A stretch of DNA of 64,000 nt from SZUA-365 sp964635845 (lineage in GTDB: Bacteria; Bacteroidota; Ignavibacteria; SZUA-365). Under the pieces are notes generated by a model. It had not been told where the DNA came from. It was given only the letters and a program-made list of their open reading frames with translations, and did no database searches. Below, one piece after another: positions 8,464-16,841 of this stretch. The stretch's first letter is position 1. Each line of letters begins with the position of its first letter. The DNA lies in contig CAZWNO010000003.1 in NCBI GenBank assembly GCA_964635845.1, forward strand, positions 40,389-104,388. Reading direction: 5' to 3'. The position numbers and the translations under genes are program-made.

Positions 8464-9180
8464 ATGCGCCTCTGTGTCAACATCGATCATTTCGCCACGA
8501 TGCGGGAAGCCCGCGGCGGCCTGGAGCCCGATCCCATCACCGCCGCGCAGATCTGCGAGCTGTACGGCGCGGAAGGCATCGTATGCCATCTCCGCGAAGA
8601 CCGCCGCCACATCAACGACCGGGATCTGAGACTCCTTCGCGAGACGGTGAAAACAAAGCTCGATCTGGAGATGGCCATCACCGACGAAATCCTCCAGATC
8701 GCGATTGAGACGCTCCCGGACCTTGTGACTCTCGTCCCCGAGAAGCGCAAGGAACTCACCACGGAATCCGGACTGGACGTGATCCGCGAGGCGGAAAAAG
8801 TATCCCACGCCATCCGACTGCTGCATGAAAACGATATCGAGGTCAGCCTGTTCCTGGATCCGCTGGACGAGCAGATCGAGGCGGCGGCGGATGCGGGCGC
8901 GGATATCATCGAACTCCATACCGGCGAGTACTCCAACGCGCGAAGCGAGGAAGAATTGACGGAACAGCTTGCGCGGATAAGGGCAGCGGCAGCCTACGCG
9001 AAGACGCTCGATCTCGGGGTCAACGCGGGGCATGGTCTCAACTATCTCAACATCCGACCCATCACCACGATCCGTGAGATCGACGAGCTGAGCATCGGCC
9101 ATGCCCTGATCTCTCGCGCCATGTTCGTCGGACTCCCGCGCGCGGTGGAGGATATGGTCCGGCTGGTACGCGGTTTTTAA
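8464..9180 (+). CDS. pdxJ: Pyridoxine 5'-phosphate synthase
   Basis: Condenses 1-deoxyxylulose 5-phosphate with 3-amino-2-oxopropyl phosphate to make pyridoxine 5'-phosphate (DXP-dependent vitamin B6 route). It is 238 aa, the normal length. The start MRLCVNIDHFATMREARG is chosen because the family begins exactly here; an in-frame ATG 51 nt upstream adds unrelated residues. The glutamate/histidine active-site block HLREDRRHI, the ELHTGEYSNA strand and the phosphate-binding VNAGHGLNY and IGHALISRAMFVG segments are present. dxs, which makes one substrate, is about 15 kb downstream in the same window. Confidence 0.96.
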   Translation: MRLCVNIDHFATMREARGGLEPDPITAAQICELYGAEGIVCHLREDRRHINDRDLRLLRETVKTKLDLEMAITDEILQIAIETLPDLVTLVPEKRKELTTESGLDVIREAEKVSHAIRLLHENDIEVSLFLDPLDEQIEAAADAGADIIELHTGEYSNARSEEELTEQLARIRAAAAYAKTLDLGVNAGHGLNYLNIRPITTIREIDELSIGHALISRAMFVGLPRAVEDMVRLVRGF

Positions 9181-9235
9181 CGATTGTCCGGCGCCCGCGA
9201 TCGGCCTGCCCGCTCACATTTTTCTTTAAGTCCTA

Positions 9236-9266
9236 TTGCTTCATCTGCAGTCCCTGCATATATTTG
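9236..9266 (+). promoter_or_regulatory. Promoter of tRNA-Val, Bacteroidota TAnnTTTG type
   Basis: TATATTTG at 9259-9266 is an exact match to the Bacteroidota -7 element TAnnTTTG, with TTG at 9236-9238, 20 nt upstream. Read as a sigma-70 promoter it is also TTGCTT, 17-nt spacer, TATATT. The mature tRNA begins 12 nt further on. Confidence 0.6.
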
Positions 9267-9278
9267 TTGACCTACGTC

Positions 9279-9352
<74 letters not shown>

Positions 9353-9365
9353 CACTCTGTTGGAG

Positions 9366-9392
9366 AAAAAATCGGAGCGAATCCGATTTTTT
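9366..9392 (+). terminator. Intrinsic terminator after tRNA-Val
   Basis: A perfect 11-bp inverted repeat: 9366-9376 (aaaaaatcgga) with 9382-9392 (tccgatttttt), loop gcgaa. The A/T-rich base ends in six Ts. It lies 14 nt after the tRNA and 27 nt before thrS, so thrS probably has its own start of transcription or depends on read-through. Confidence 0.8.
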
Positions 9393-9419
9393 CATTATTA
9401 TCACTACGCAGACAGCAGC

Positions 9420-11339
9420 ATGCAAGACTCGATCACCATCACTTTTCCCAACGGCGACCGGAAGGAATTCCTCCGGGGCGTGGACGGCCGGCAGGTAGCG
9501 GAGAGCATCTCCGCGGGACTGGCGCGCGAGGCACTTGGTGTGAGCGTGAACGGTACGGTTATCGACTTGCTCCGGCCCATCGAGGCGGACGCCGATGTCC
9601 GCATCCTGACATGGAACGACGACGAAGGCAAAGCGATCTACTGGCACAGCAGCAGCCATCTCATGGCGCATGCCATCGAGACCATATTTCCCGGAGCCAA
9701 ATTCGGAGTCGGTCCCGCCATCGAGGAGGGATTCTACTACGATATCGACATCGACCACGTCCTCACGCCGGAAGATCTCGAGCGCATCGAGACCAAGATG
9801 GTGGAGCTCGCGAAGGAGGACCAACCCTTCGTACGCAGGATTCTCACCCGGCGCGAAGCTCTCGATTTCTGGCAGGAAAAGGGCGACCAGTACAAGACCG
9901 AGCTGATCAGCGAGTTTCCCGAAGACGAGATCATCAGCTGCTATACCGAGGGCGCGTTCACCGATCTCTGCCGTGGTCCGCATCTGCCTTCCGCCGGACG
10001 CATCAAGCACATCAAGCTGCTGACCGTCTCCGGTTCGTATTGGAAGGGCGATGCGAAGAACACGCAGTTGCAGCGCATCTACGGGATCTCCTTCCCGAAG
10101 AAAAAGGATCTCGAGGAGTATCTCGTCCGGCTCGAAGAAGCGCGCAAGCGCGACCATCGAAAGCTCGGACGTGAACTCGACCTCTTCGCATTTCACGACG
10201 TCTCTCCGGGCGCGCCGTTCTGGCTGCCCCGGGGCATGATCCTGTTCAAGGAACTGCAGGGCATGATCCGCGAGATGCTCGACGGCGCGGGGTATGACGA
10301 GATTCTCACGCCTATACTGGTCAAGAAGGAACTGTGGGAGCAGTCGGGGCACTGGCAGCATTACCAGGAAAACATGTTCATCGTCGACGACGGCGAGGAT
10401 CACATTTTCAGCCTGAAGCCGATGAATTGTCCGGAATCGACTTTCGTCTACCGGCATCGCGTGCGCAGTTATCGCGATCTCCCGCTGCGGTATTCCGAAA
10501 TTGGCACGAACCACCGCAACGAATTGTCCGGCGCGCTCAACGGCATGTTCCGCGTGCGGCAGTTCCACATGGATGACGCGCATCTGTACGTCCGACCCGA
10601 CCAGATCCTGGACGAGATCACCGCGCTGCTCAAGCTGGTGGATCGCTTTTACAAGGTTTTCGGGTTCGAACCCTTCTACGCGCTCAGCACGCGTCCCGTC
10701 GACGCGATGGGTGACCAGGCGCTCTGGGACATCGCGGAGAAGGGACTGGCCGATGCGCTGGAAGCGAATGCGATCGACTACAAGCTCAATCCCGGCGACG
10801 GCGCCTTCTACGGTCCGAAGATCGACATCAGCGTACGCGATGCGCTCGGCCGTTCATGGCAGCTTGCGACGATTCAGCTTGATTTCCAGATGCCCGAGCG
10901 ATTCGAGCTCGAGTACATCGACGAGAACAACGAGCGCAAGCGCCCGGTGATGATCCATCGCGCCATCATGGGTTCGATGGAGCGTTTCATCGGCGTGCTC
11001 ATCGAGCACTTCGCGGGCGCCTTCCCGACATGGCTTTCGCCGGTGCAAGTCGCGGTCCTCCCGATCAGCGATCAATTCATGGAGTACGCCGCGACGGTGG
11101 TAGCGGCGCTGCGCGCGGCACGCGTGCGCGCGGAGATCGACGATCGCAACGAGAAAATCGGCTACAAGATCCGCGACTGGGAAGTGCACAAGGTGCCCTA
11201 CATGCTCATCGTCGGAGAGAAGGAAGCGGCGTCGGAATCAGTGGCGGTTCGCCGGCACCGCGAGGGTGATCTCGGCTCCAGCACCGTCGAGGATTTCGTC
11301 CGCCGCATCGTTGCCGAGATTACAGACAAGTCATTATAA
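9420..11339 (+). CDS. thrS: Threonyl-tRNA synthetase
   Basis: Charges tRNA-Thr. It is 639 aa, full length. The start at 9420 (MQDSITITFPNG) is the normal TGS-domain start; an ATG 60 nt upstream would sit inside the terminator hairpin. The order is TGS domain (1-60), editing domain with HSSSHLMAHA and CRGPH (zinc-like Cys/His set), class II catalytic core with motif 2 (FRVRQFHMDDAH, preceded by MNCPES) and motif 3 (MIHRAIMGSMERFIG), and the anticodon-binding domain from about 545. It heads a translation operon with infC-rpmI-rplT, the usual arrangement. Confidence 0.98.
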   Translation: MQDSITITFPNGDRKEFLRGVDGRQVAESISAGLAREALGVSVNGTVIDLLRPIEADADVRILTWNDDEGKAIYWHSSSHLMAHAIETIFPGAKFGVGPAIEEGFYYDIDIDHVLTPEDLERIETKMVELAKEDQPFVRRILTRREALDFWQEKGDQYKTELISEFPEDEIISCYTEGAFTDLCRGPHLPSAGRIKHIKLLTVSGSYWKGDAKNTQLQRIYGISFPKKKDLEEYLVRLEEARKRDHRKLGRELDLFAFHDVSPGAPFWLPRGMILFKELQGMIREMLDGAGYDEILTPILVKKELWEQSGHWQHYQENMFIVDDGEDHIFSLKPMNCPESTFVYRHRVRSYRDLPLRYSEIGTNHRNELSGALNGMFRVRQFHMDDAHLYVRPDQILDEITALLKLVDRFYKVFGFEPFYALSTRPVDAMGDQALWDIAEKGLADALEANAIDYKLNPGDGAFYGPKIDISVRDALGRSWQLATIQLDFQMPERFELEYIDENNERKRPVMIHRAIMGSMERFIGVLIEHFAGAFPTWLSPVQVAVLPISDQFMEYAATVVAALRAARVRAEIDDRNEKIGYKIRDWEVHKVPYMLIVGEKEAASESVAVRRHREGDLGSSTVEDFVRRIVAEITDKSL

Positions 11340-11355
11340 CAACCCGGAGGTACCA

Positions 11356-11943
11356 ACGGCTACGTTCAATCGTCCATTGCGGACACCCCAGCGAAAGACA
11401 CGCATCAATGAGGAAATCATCGCGAAAGAGATCCGGCTTATCGGAGCCGACGGTGAACAATTGGGAATCGTCGCCCCCAGAAAAGCCCTCACGCTAGCCG
11501 AGGAAAAGGAGCTTGACCTTGTCGAGATCGCGCCGCAGGCGACGCCTCCGGTCTGCAAGATCATGGATTATGGAAAGTTCAAGTACGAGCAGCAGAAGAA
11601 AGAAAAGCTCCTCAAGAAAAAACAGCTGAACATCGTCATCAAGGAAGTGCGCTACCATCCCACGACGGACACGCATGATTTCGATTTCAAGCTTCGTCAT
11701 GCCCGGCAGTTCCTCCTCGAAGGCAACAAGGTGAAAGCCGCAGTCGTGTTCCGCGGACGTCAGATGGCGCATCAGGAGCTCGGGTTCGAGCTGCTCACCA
11801 AACTCAAGCAAGAGCTGGAAGACGTAGCCCTGGTTGAAAAAGAGCCGAGCATGGAAGGGCGTTCGATGATCGCCATCTTCGCGCCGGACAAGAAAAAAAT
11901 CGCGGCTCTGGAAAAAACGAAGAAATCCGTGACCGAAGAATGA
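11356..11943 (+). CDS. infC: Translation initiation factor IF-3, apparent ACG start
   Basis: Binds the 30S subunit and checks the start codon. The conserved protein begins just after a strong GGAGG at 11346-11350. In that frame there is no ATG, GTG or ATT at a usable distance. ACG at 11356 follows the GGAGG by 5 nt and gives (M)ATFNRPLRTPQRKTRINEEI, 195 aa. Longer in-frame versions start inside thrS and add non-homologous residues. Motifs include IGADGEQLGIV, LVEIAPQATPPVCKIMDYGKF and the C-terminal domain with RYHP and FRGRQM. Rare starts (AUU in E. coli) are known in infC and let IF-3 repress its own translation; an ACG start here would be an analogous device. Confidence 0.9.
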   Translation, partial: TATFNRPLRTPQRKTRINEEIIAKEIRLIGADGEQLGIVAPRKALTLAEEKELDLVEIAPQATPPVCKIMDYGKFKYEQQKKEKLLKKKQLNIVIKEVRYHPTTDTHDFDFKLRHARQFLLEGNKVKAAVVFRGRQMAHQELGFELLTKLKQELEDVALVEKEPSMEGRSMIAIFAPDKKKIAALEKTKKSVTEE

Positions 11944-11991
11944 CATCACTGGAATGAAATAAAGAGTTTTTGTATATTAATCAGCTGGAAA

Positions 11992-12014
11992 TTTTCGATC
12001 GAACCGAAAAGGAG
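11992..12014 (+). promoter_or_regulatory. Leader hairpin next to the rpmI ribosome-binding site
   Basis: A 6-bp stem ttttcg (11992-11997) with cgaaaa (12005-12010), loop of 7, is directly followed by the GGAG at 12011-12014 that serves rpmI. It could affect ribosome access, but the stem is short and A/T-rich. Confidence 0.25.
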
Positions 12015-12023
12015 TACGAACAC

Positions 12024-12212
12024 ATGCCCAAATTCAAAGGCAAGTCCGGTGCGAAGAAGCGCTTCATGCTGACCGCCACGGGCAAGATCAAGCGAGCCAA
12101 GGCGTATCGAAGCCACATCCTGACCAAGAAGACGACCAAACGGAAACGCGGACTTCGTCAGTCGACGCTTGTGGATGTCGCGGATGCAAAGCGTATCAAA
12201 ATGATCATCTAA
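12024..12212 (+). CDS. rpmI: 50S ribosomal protein bL35
   Basis: A 62-aa basic ribosomal protein starting MPKFKGKSGAKKRF, the family's standard N-terminus. It is preceded by GGAG 9 nt upstream. An in-frame ATG at 11970 lacks this and adds foreign residues. The Lys/Arg-rich KTTKRKRGLRQ segment contacts 23S rRNA. Part of the conserved infC-rpmI-rplT set. Confidence 0.96.
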   Translation: MPKFKGKSGAKKRFMLTATGKIKRAKAYRSHILTKKTTKRKRGLRQSTLVDVADAKRIKMII

Positions 12213-12230
12213 TAGAATCACAGGTGAAGA

Positions 12231-12578
12231 ATGCCCCGTTCAAGAAACAAGGTCGCAGCGCACCGTCGGAGGAAGAAAACGCTTGACCGCGCCAAGGGCT
12301 TCTACGGTGCGAGCAGCAAGGTCCTCACCGTGGCGAAGCACCGCGTCGACAAGTCGCTGCAGTTCGCCTACCGGGACCGCCGCGCCAAGAAGCGCACCAT
12401 GCGCGCGCTGTGGATCACGCGTATCAACGCCGCCTCGCGCATGCACGGCGTGTCGTATTCCCGTCTCATCGACGGCCTGAACAAGAACAACATCGACATC
12501 AACCGGAAGATGCTTGCGGAGATCGCTGCCACGGACAGCACGGCTTTTGCCGAAATCGTGAAGCTCGCGACCCGATAA
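12231..12578 (+). CDS. rplT: 50S ribosomal protein bL20
   Basis: A 115-aa ribosomal protein that binds 23S rRNA early in 50S assembly. It begins MPRSRNKVAAHRRRKK and contains AKGFYGASSKVLTVAK and YRDRRAKKRTMRALWITRIN, all canonical. In other bacteria L20 represses its own operon; I see no convincing L20-mimic RNA here apart from a small hairpin before rpmI. A probable terminator follows at 12600-12643. Confidence 0.97.
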   Translation: MPRSRNKVAAHRRRKKTLDRAKGFYGASSKVLTVAKHRVDKSLQFAYRDRRAKKRTMRALWITRINAASRMHGVSYSRLIDGLNKNNIDINRKMLAEIAATDSTAFAEIVKLATR

Positions 12579-12599
12579 GCCCCATTACAGTCTCTGCAG

Positions 12600-12643
12600 C
12601 GGGCATTGCATCGAGAGTCGCACTCTCATGTCATGCCCGTTTT
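12600..12643 (+). terminator. Intrinsic terminator after rplT
   Basis: An outer stem cgggcat (12600-12606) with atgcccg (12633-12639) and an inner stem gagagt (12613-12618) with actctc (12622-12627), followed by tttt at 12640-12643. It separates the ribosomal-protein operon from pheST. Confidence 0.6.
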
Positions 12644-12692
12644 GCATTTCCTGGCCACTTGAACATCAGCGACCCACTCGCAGGAGATTGAC

Positions 12693-13706
12693 GTGAAAGA
12701 ACGTTTGGAAGCCCTGCTCGCGGAAGTGCGCGCCGCCGCGCGGGAATTGACGAGCGAGGAGAAGGTGGAGCAGTTCCGCATCGCGTACCTGTCCCGCAAG
12801 GGACGCATCGCGCAGCTGTTCGACGAACTGAAGCACCTTCCTGCCGAGGAGAAACCGGTCATGGGACAGGCGCTGAATGCGCTCCGGCAGTCGGCGCAGT
12901 CGCTGCTCGACGAAGCCGCCGCGTCGCTGCTGCGCGGAGGGCACGACGGCGGGGATGCCGTCGACATCACTCTCCCCGGACGCAGCTGCAGCCGGGGTCA
13001 CATGCACATCGTATCCCAGACGATCGAGGAAATCAGCTCCATCTTCCGCCGCATGGGCTTCAGCGTCGCGGACGGGCCGGAAATAGAAACCGACTACTAT
13101 AATTTCGAGGCATTGAATTTTCCCGCCGATCACCCGGCGCGGGACATGCAGGACACTTTCTTCATCACCGATACGCATCTGCTGCGCACGCACACCACGC
13201 CCGTGCAGGTGCGTCTCATGGAGAAGTACCGTCCGCCGATCCGCGCGATATTCCCGGGAAAAGTCTACCGCAACGAGGTGATCAGCGCCCGAAGCCATGT
13301 GCAGTTCCATCAGGTGGACGGACTCTTCGTGGACAGGGGAGTGACATTTGCCGATCTAAAAGGCACACTGGTGACATTCGCGAAGATGTATTACGGATCA
13401 TCATTGAAGTACCGGTTCCGCCCGAGCTTCTTTCCGTTCACCGAACCGTCGGCGGAGATGGACATCAGCTGCTACCTCTGCGGGGCCAAAGGCTGCAGGG
13501 TCTGCAAACAGACTGGCTGGCTCGAAATCCTCGGCTGCGGAATGGTGGATCCGAATGTGTTCTCTTTCGTCGGTGTCGATCCGGAGGAATACAGCGGCTA
13601 TGCATTCGGCATCGGCATCGAACGCACGGCCATGCTCCGGCACGCCATAGACGACATCCGGCTCCTTTTTGAAAACGATCTGCGCGTCAACCATCAATTC
13701 AACTGA
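12693..13706 (+). CDS. pheS: Phenylalanyl-tRNA synthetase alpha subunit
   Basis: Catalytic subunit of the alpha2-beta2 enzyme that charges tRNA-Phe. It is 337 aa and starts with GTG at 12693 after AGGAG. An N-terminal coiled coil (about 1-90) binds tRNA. The class II core has HPARDMQDTFF (motif 1 region), FRNE-type VYRNEVISARSHVQFHQ (motif 2), the substrate-specificity block FFPFTEPSAEMDI and GIGIERTAMLRH (motif 3). Two CxxC-like pairs (CYLCGAKGCRVC) may bind zinc. It ends 2 nt before pheT. Confidence 0.97.
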   Translation: MKERLEALLAEVRAAARELTSEEKVEQFRIAYLSRKGRIAQLFDELKHLPAEEKPVMGQALNALRQSAQSLLDEAAASLLRGGHDGGDAVDITLPGRSCSRGHMHIVSQTIEEISSIFRRMGFSVADGPEIETDYYNFEALNFPADHPARDMQDTFFITDTHLLRTHTTPVQVRLMEKYRPPIRAIFPGKVYRNEVISARSHVQFHQVDGLFVDRGVTFADLKGTLVTFAKMYYGSSLKYRFRPSFFPFTEPSAEMDISCYLCGAKGCRVCKQTGWLEILGCGMVDPNVFSFVGVDPEEYSGYAFGIGIERTAMLRHAIDDIRLLFENDLRVNHQFN

Positions 13707-13708
13707 AC

Positions 13709-16084
13709 ATGCAGCTATCACTGAACTGGCTTCGCAAGTACGTGGACCTTCCCGAGTCGCTCGACGCGCTCGAAACGCTGTTGACCAATGTCGGTCTGGA
13801 GGTTGAATCCATTGAAGATCGGCGGAATGCCTTCGACCGAATTGTCGTGGGCGAAGTGCTCACCTGCGAGAAGCATCCGAACGCGGACAAGCTTTCGGTC
13901 TGTACCGTCAACGATGGCGTGGAGGTGTCCACCGTCGTCTGCGGCGCGCCGAATGTCGCCGCCGGACAGAAGGTGATTTTCGCGCGCATCGGCGCACATT
14001 TCGCGAATCTGGGTTTCACCATCGACAGGCGCAAGCTGCGCGGCGTGGAATCCGCAGGCATGATCTGCTCCACGCGCGAACTGGGACTGGACGAAGATCA
14101 TTCGGGCATCGCGGTGCTCTCGCCGGACGCTGTTCCGGGTACGTCCATCGCCGAATATCTGGGTTACGACGACGTCATTCTCGGCATCGGGATCACCCCA
14201 AACCGCGGCGATGCGCTGTCGCACATCGGCACGGCGCGGGATATCGCTGCTGCCACAGGCTCCGTGCTTCGGTTTCCAGAACCCGAGGTCAGCCTGCCCG
14301 GGACCCCGGAGAATTTCGTGATCGATATCCGCGATTCAGACCTCTGTCCCCGATATTCCGCCGCGATCATGCGGAATGTGACGATCGGCGATTCTCCCGA
14401 TTGGCTGCGGAAGGCGCTGACGGCAGCGGGAATACGGCCGATCAACAATGTCGTCGACGTCACGAATTTCGTCATGCTGGAGATCGGTCAGCCCATGCAC
14501 GCGTTCGATCTCGAGCAGCTGCGGGGCGGAACCGTCGTGGTGCGGACTGCCGTCGAGGGGGAGAGGATCGTCACGCTCGACGGAGAGGAGCGATTGCTGC
14601 CCGAGCGCGCGCTGCTCATCTGCGATGAGAAGCGTCCCCTCGCGGTTGCCGGAGTGATGGGTGGGGAGGATTCGGCTGTGTCACCCGGGACACGGTCCAT
14701 CCTGCTCGAGAGTGCGCATTTCAATCCGTCGTCCGTGCGACGCACGGCCAAGCGTCTGCAGCTTTCGACTGATTCGAGCTTTCGCTTCGAGCGGGGGACG
14801 GATCCGAACATCACCGTTTGGGCGCTCCGCCGCGCGATGCAACTCATCGGCGAAACGGCCGGCGGTGAGATTCGCGGAGTTTTCGACGCCTATCCCGCGC
14901 CTCTGACCGGGAAGCTGGTGCAGCTGCGTCCGGCGTTCGTGAACCGCATTCTCGGCATCGAGATCAAAAGAGACGAGCAGCGCCGAATTCTCGAGGCGCT
15001 GCAGATCGCGGTCGAGAGCGAGTCGGCCGATGCACTCTTCTGCCGCGTGCCGACATTCCGCAGCGACATCGAAAGGGAGATCGATCTCGTCGAAGAAATC
15101 GCACGCATCCACGGATACGACAATATTCCCGTGCCGGGGCGCATCGAGATGAACGTGGGAGACGGCTTCGATGACCAGGCATTTCCGGCACGACTCCGCA
15201 CCATGCTGCTCGGCCTTGGCTTCGATGAGATCCTCTCGTCCAGTCTGGTCGCTCGCTCCCACGCCGGCGTTGGCCGGGAGGAGGGCGTGGTCGATGTTCT
15301 CAATCCCGTCAGCAAGGAACGACCGAGTCTCCGTACCAGCCTGCTGCCCTCGCTTCTCGAAGCGATCGACGTGAACATACGGAACGGCATGCCCTCCCTT
15401 CGCATGGCGGAAATCGGACATGTATTCTCCACGAATGGGGAGGGAAATTTCACCGAACGGACGATGCTCGCGATAGCCCTCACCGGCAGCGCACAGCCGC
15501 GTTCGTGGTACGCACCGGAAAGAACCGCCGATTTCTTCGATTTGAAAGGCGCGCTTCAGCAGCTCATCGAATCGCTGTATCTTGACAATGACACTATCTT
15601 TTACTATGATAGAACAAGTACTTTAAGTAAACACGTTCTAACGCTTGAAGTCAAAGGCAGATATGCCGGACAAGCTGTCGAGGTTTCTGATGCGATTCTC
15701 GCAACCTTCGATATTGATCAGCCGGTCTATTACGCAGAACTCGATGTGGAAGTCCTTCGCGGTGCACTGCCTGAAAAACAGGTCTACGTACCGGTCGCAA
15801 AATTTCCCAGCGTGGTACGGGATCTTGCGGTGATCGTATCAAGCGGCATCCGTTCGGAACAGATTACCGGCGCGGTCCGAAACTGCGGACCCGCATATCT
15901 GCGGAGCGTGCGGATTGTCGACGTGTTCACGCATGAGAGTCTCGGAGTCGACAGGAAGAGCGTCGCGTTCAGCATGACTTTCCAGGCGGACAACAGAACG
16001 CTCACGGACGAAGATATCAAAGCCTCGGTCGATGCGATCATTACTGCGCTCACGCAGGAACTGCACGCCGAGCTTCGCGCATAA
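13709..16084 (+). CDS. pheT: Phenylalanyl-tRNA synthetase beta subunit
   Basis: A 791-aa partner of PheS. From the N-terminus it has the core fold with an OB-type tRNA-binding insert (about 40-155), B3/B4 editing domain (about 205-380), B5 domain (about 405-475), the catalytic-like core, and a C-terminal FDX-ACB anticodon domain (about 700-791, PVAKFPSVVRDLAVIV). Residues from about 625 to 650 are coded by a short A/T-rich patch (15585-15660) unlike the rest of the gene, but the frame stays open. Translation follows pheS closely. Confidence 0.97.
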   Translation: MQLSLNWLRKYVDLPESLDALETLLTNVGLEVESIEDRRNAFDRIVVGEVLTCEKHPNADKLSVCTVNDGVEVSTVVCGAPNVAAGQKVIFARIGAHFANLGFTIDRRKLRGVESAGMICSTRELGLDEDHSGIAVLSPDAVPGTSIAEYLGYDDVILGIGITPNRGDALSHIGTARDIAAATGSVLRFPEPEVSLPGTPENFVIDIRDSDLCPRYSAAIMRNVTIGDSPDWLRKALTAAGIRPINNVVDVTNFVMLEIGQPMHAFDLEQLRGGTVVVRTAVEGERIVTLDGEERLLPERALLICDEKRPLAVAGVMGGEDSAVSPGTRSILLESAHFNPSSVRRTAKRLQLSTDSSFRFERGTDPNITVWALRRAMQLIGETAGGEIRGVFDAYPAPLTGKLVQLRPAFVNRILGIEIKRDEQRRILEALQIAVESESADALFCRVPTFRSDIEREIDLVEEIARIHGYDNIPVPGRIEMNVGDGFDDQAFPARLRTMLLGLGFDEILSSSLVARSHAGVGREEGVVDVLNPVSKERPSLRTSLLPSLLEAIDVNIRNGMPSLRMAEIGHVFSTNGEGNFTERTMLAIALTGSAQPRSWYAPERTADFFDLKGALQQLIESLYLDNDTIFYYDRTSTLSKHVLTLEVKGRYAGQAVEVSDAILATFDIDQPVYYAELDVEVLRGALPEKQVYVPVAKFPSVVRDLAVIVSSGIRSEQITGAVRNCGPAYLRSVRIVDVFTHESLGVDRKSVAFSMTFQADNRTLTDEDIKASVDAIITALTQELHAELRA

Positions 16085-16114
16085 CGGTTTCGTTCCATCA
16101 GCCCGGATGCTCAC

Positions 16115-16474
16115 ATGACACAGCATGAGTTGCCCGTGCAGGGAAGTGCAATGCAGGACATCATTCAAACGGTTCTCCAGGGCGTGTGGGATCGTGCTCA
16201 GAAAGCCGTGGAACTGATCAACCGGCTCCGCAGCGAGAACGGTGATCTCACCAGGAGGATCGAGGAACTCGAAGCCGCTCAGCGGGCGTTCGAAGCACAG
16301 CTCGCGGAGAAGGAACATCTTATCACCACATTGCAGGAGAAAACAGCGACGCCTACGTCTGTTGACGTTGGCGACGGACTTTTATATCTTTCGCCAGACG
16401 AAAGAGAGGCATTGGAACGTCAGATCGGTGACCTGCTGCGGCGAATCAATTCGCATCTCGGGTCATCCAGGTAA
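16115..16474 (+). CDS. Small coiled-coil protein upstream of zapA
   Basis: A 119-aa acidic protein with no signal peptide. Residues about 28-80 form an uninterrupted heptad-type coiled coil (AQKAVELINRLRSENGDL, then EELEAAQRAFEAQLAEKE). A short linker and a second helix (SPDEREALERQIGDLLRRI) follow. Size and pattern recall ZapB-like cell-division coiled coils, and the next gene is zapA, but there is no sequence signature that proves this. Translation could also start at the ATG at 16151 (MQDIIQTV). Confidence 0.7.
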   Translation: MTQHELPVQGSAMQDIIQTVLQGVWDRAQKAVELINRLRSENGDLTRRIEELEAAQRAFEAQLAEKEHLITTLQEKTATPTSVDVGDGLLYLSPDEREALERQIGDLLRRINSHLGSSR

Positions 16475-16535
16475 TGGATTCTGTGGCATCGGAACTTCGA
16501 TTGTAGAAACTCTCTCAGTAACTTTAATACGAATC

Positions 16536-16823
16536 ATGGAAGGCAAGAGCATACGCGTTCGAATATACGGCACGGACTATCCGCTTCGCGCGGATGATGA
16601 AGACCTGACCGTGAGGGCAGCGGAACACCTGGACCGGATGATGCACGAGTTGCACGCGCAGATTCCGGATCAGCCGCCCACCACGCTCGCCGTGTTGTCA
16701 GCGCTGAATGTCTCGGAAGAACTCACCCATGAAAAACACGATAAGAAACAGCTAGCACGAAAAGTTGAACAGGAACTTCGCTCCATCACCCAGCTGCTCG
16801 ACGGTGTACTGGGCGAAGGCTGA
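16536..16823 (+). CDS. zapA: Cell-division protein ZapA
   Basis: A 95-aa FtsZ-ring-associated protein that bundles FtsZ protofilaments at midcell. It starts MEGKSIRVRIYGTDYPLR, where the globular beta-alpha head begins, and continues with LTVRAAEHLDRMMHEL. The C-terminal half is a coiled coil (HDKKQLARKVEQELRSIT) used for tetramerisation. A longer open frame upstream only overlaps the coiled-coil gene in another frame. Lying just upstream of a 6S-like RNA matches the frequent zapA-ssrS linkage in bacteria. Confidence 0.9.
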   Translation: MEGKSIRVRIYGTDYPLRADDEDLTVRAAEHLDRMMHELHAQIPDQPPTTLAVLSALNVSEELTHEKHDKKQLARKVEQELRSITQLLDGVLGEG

Positions 16824-16841
16824 TCGATCGCAATAACAAGT

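Noticed and set aside
9360..9419. Earlier thrS start at 9360
   Set aside because: It would translate through the terminator hairpin and adds residues not found in ThrRS; the start at 9420 matches the TGS domain.
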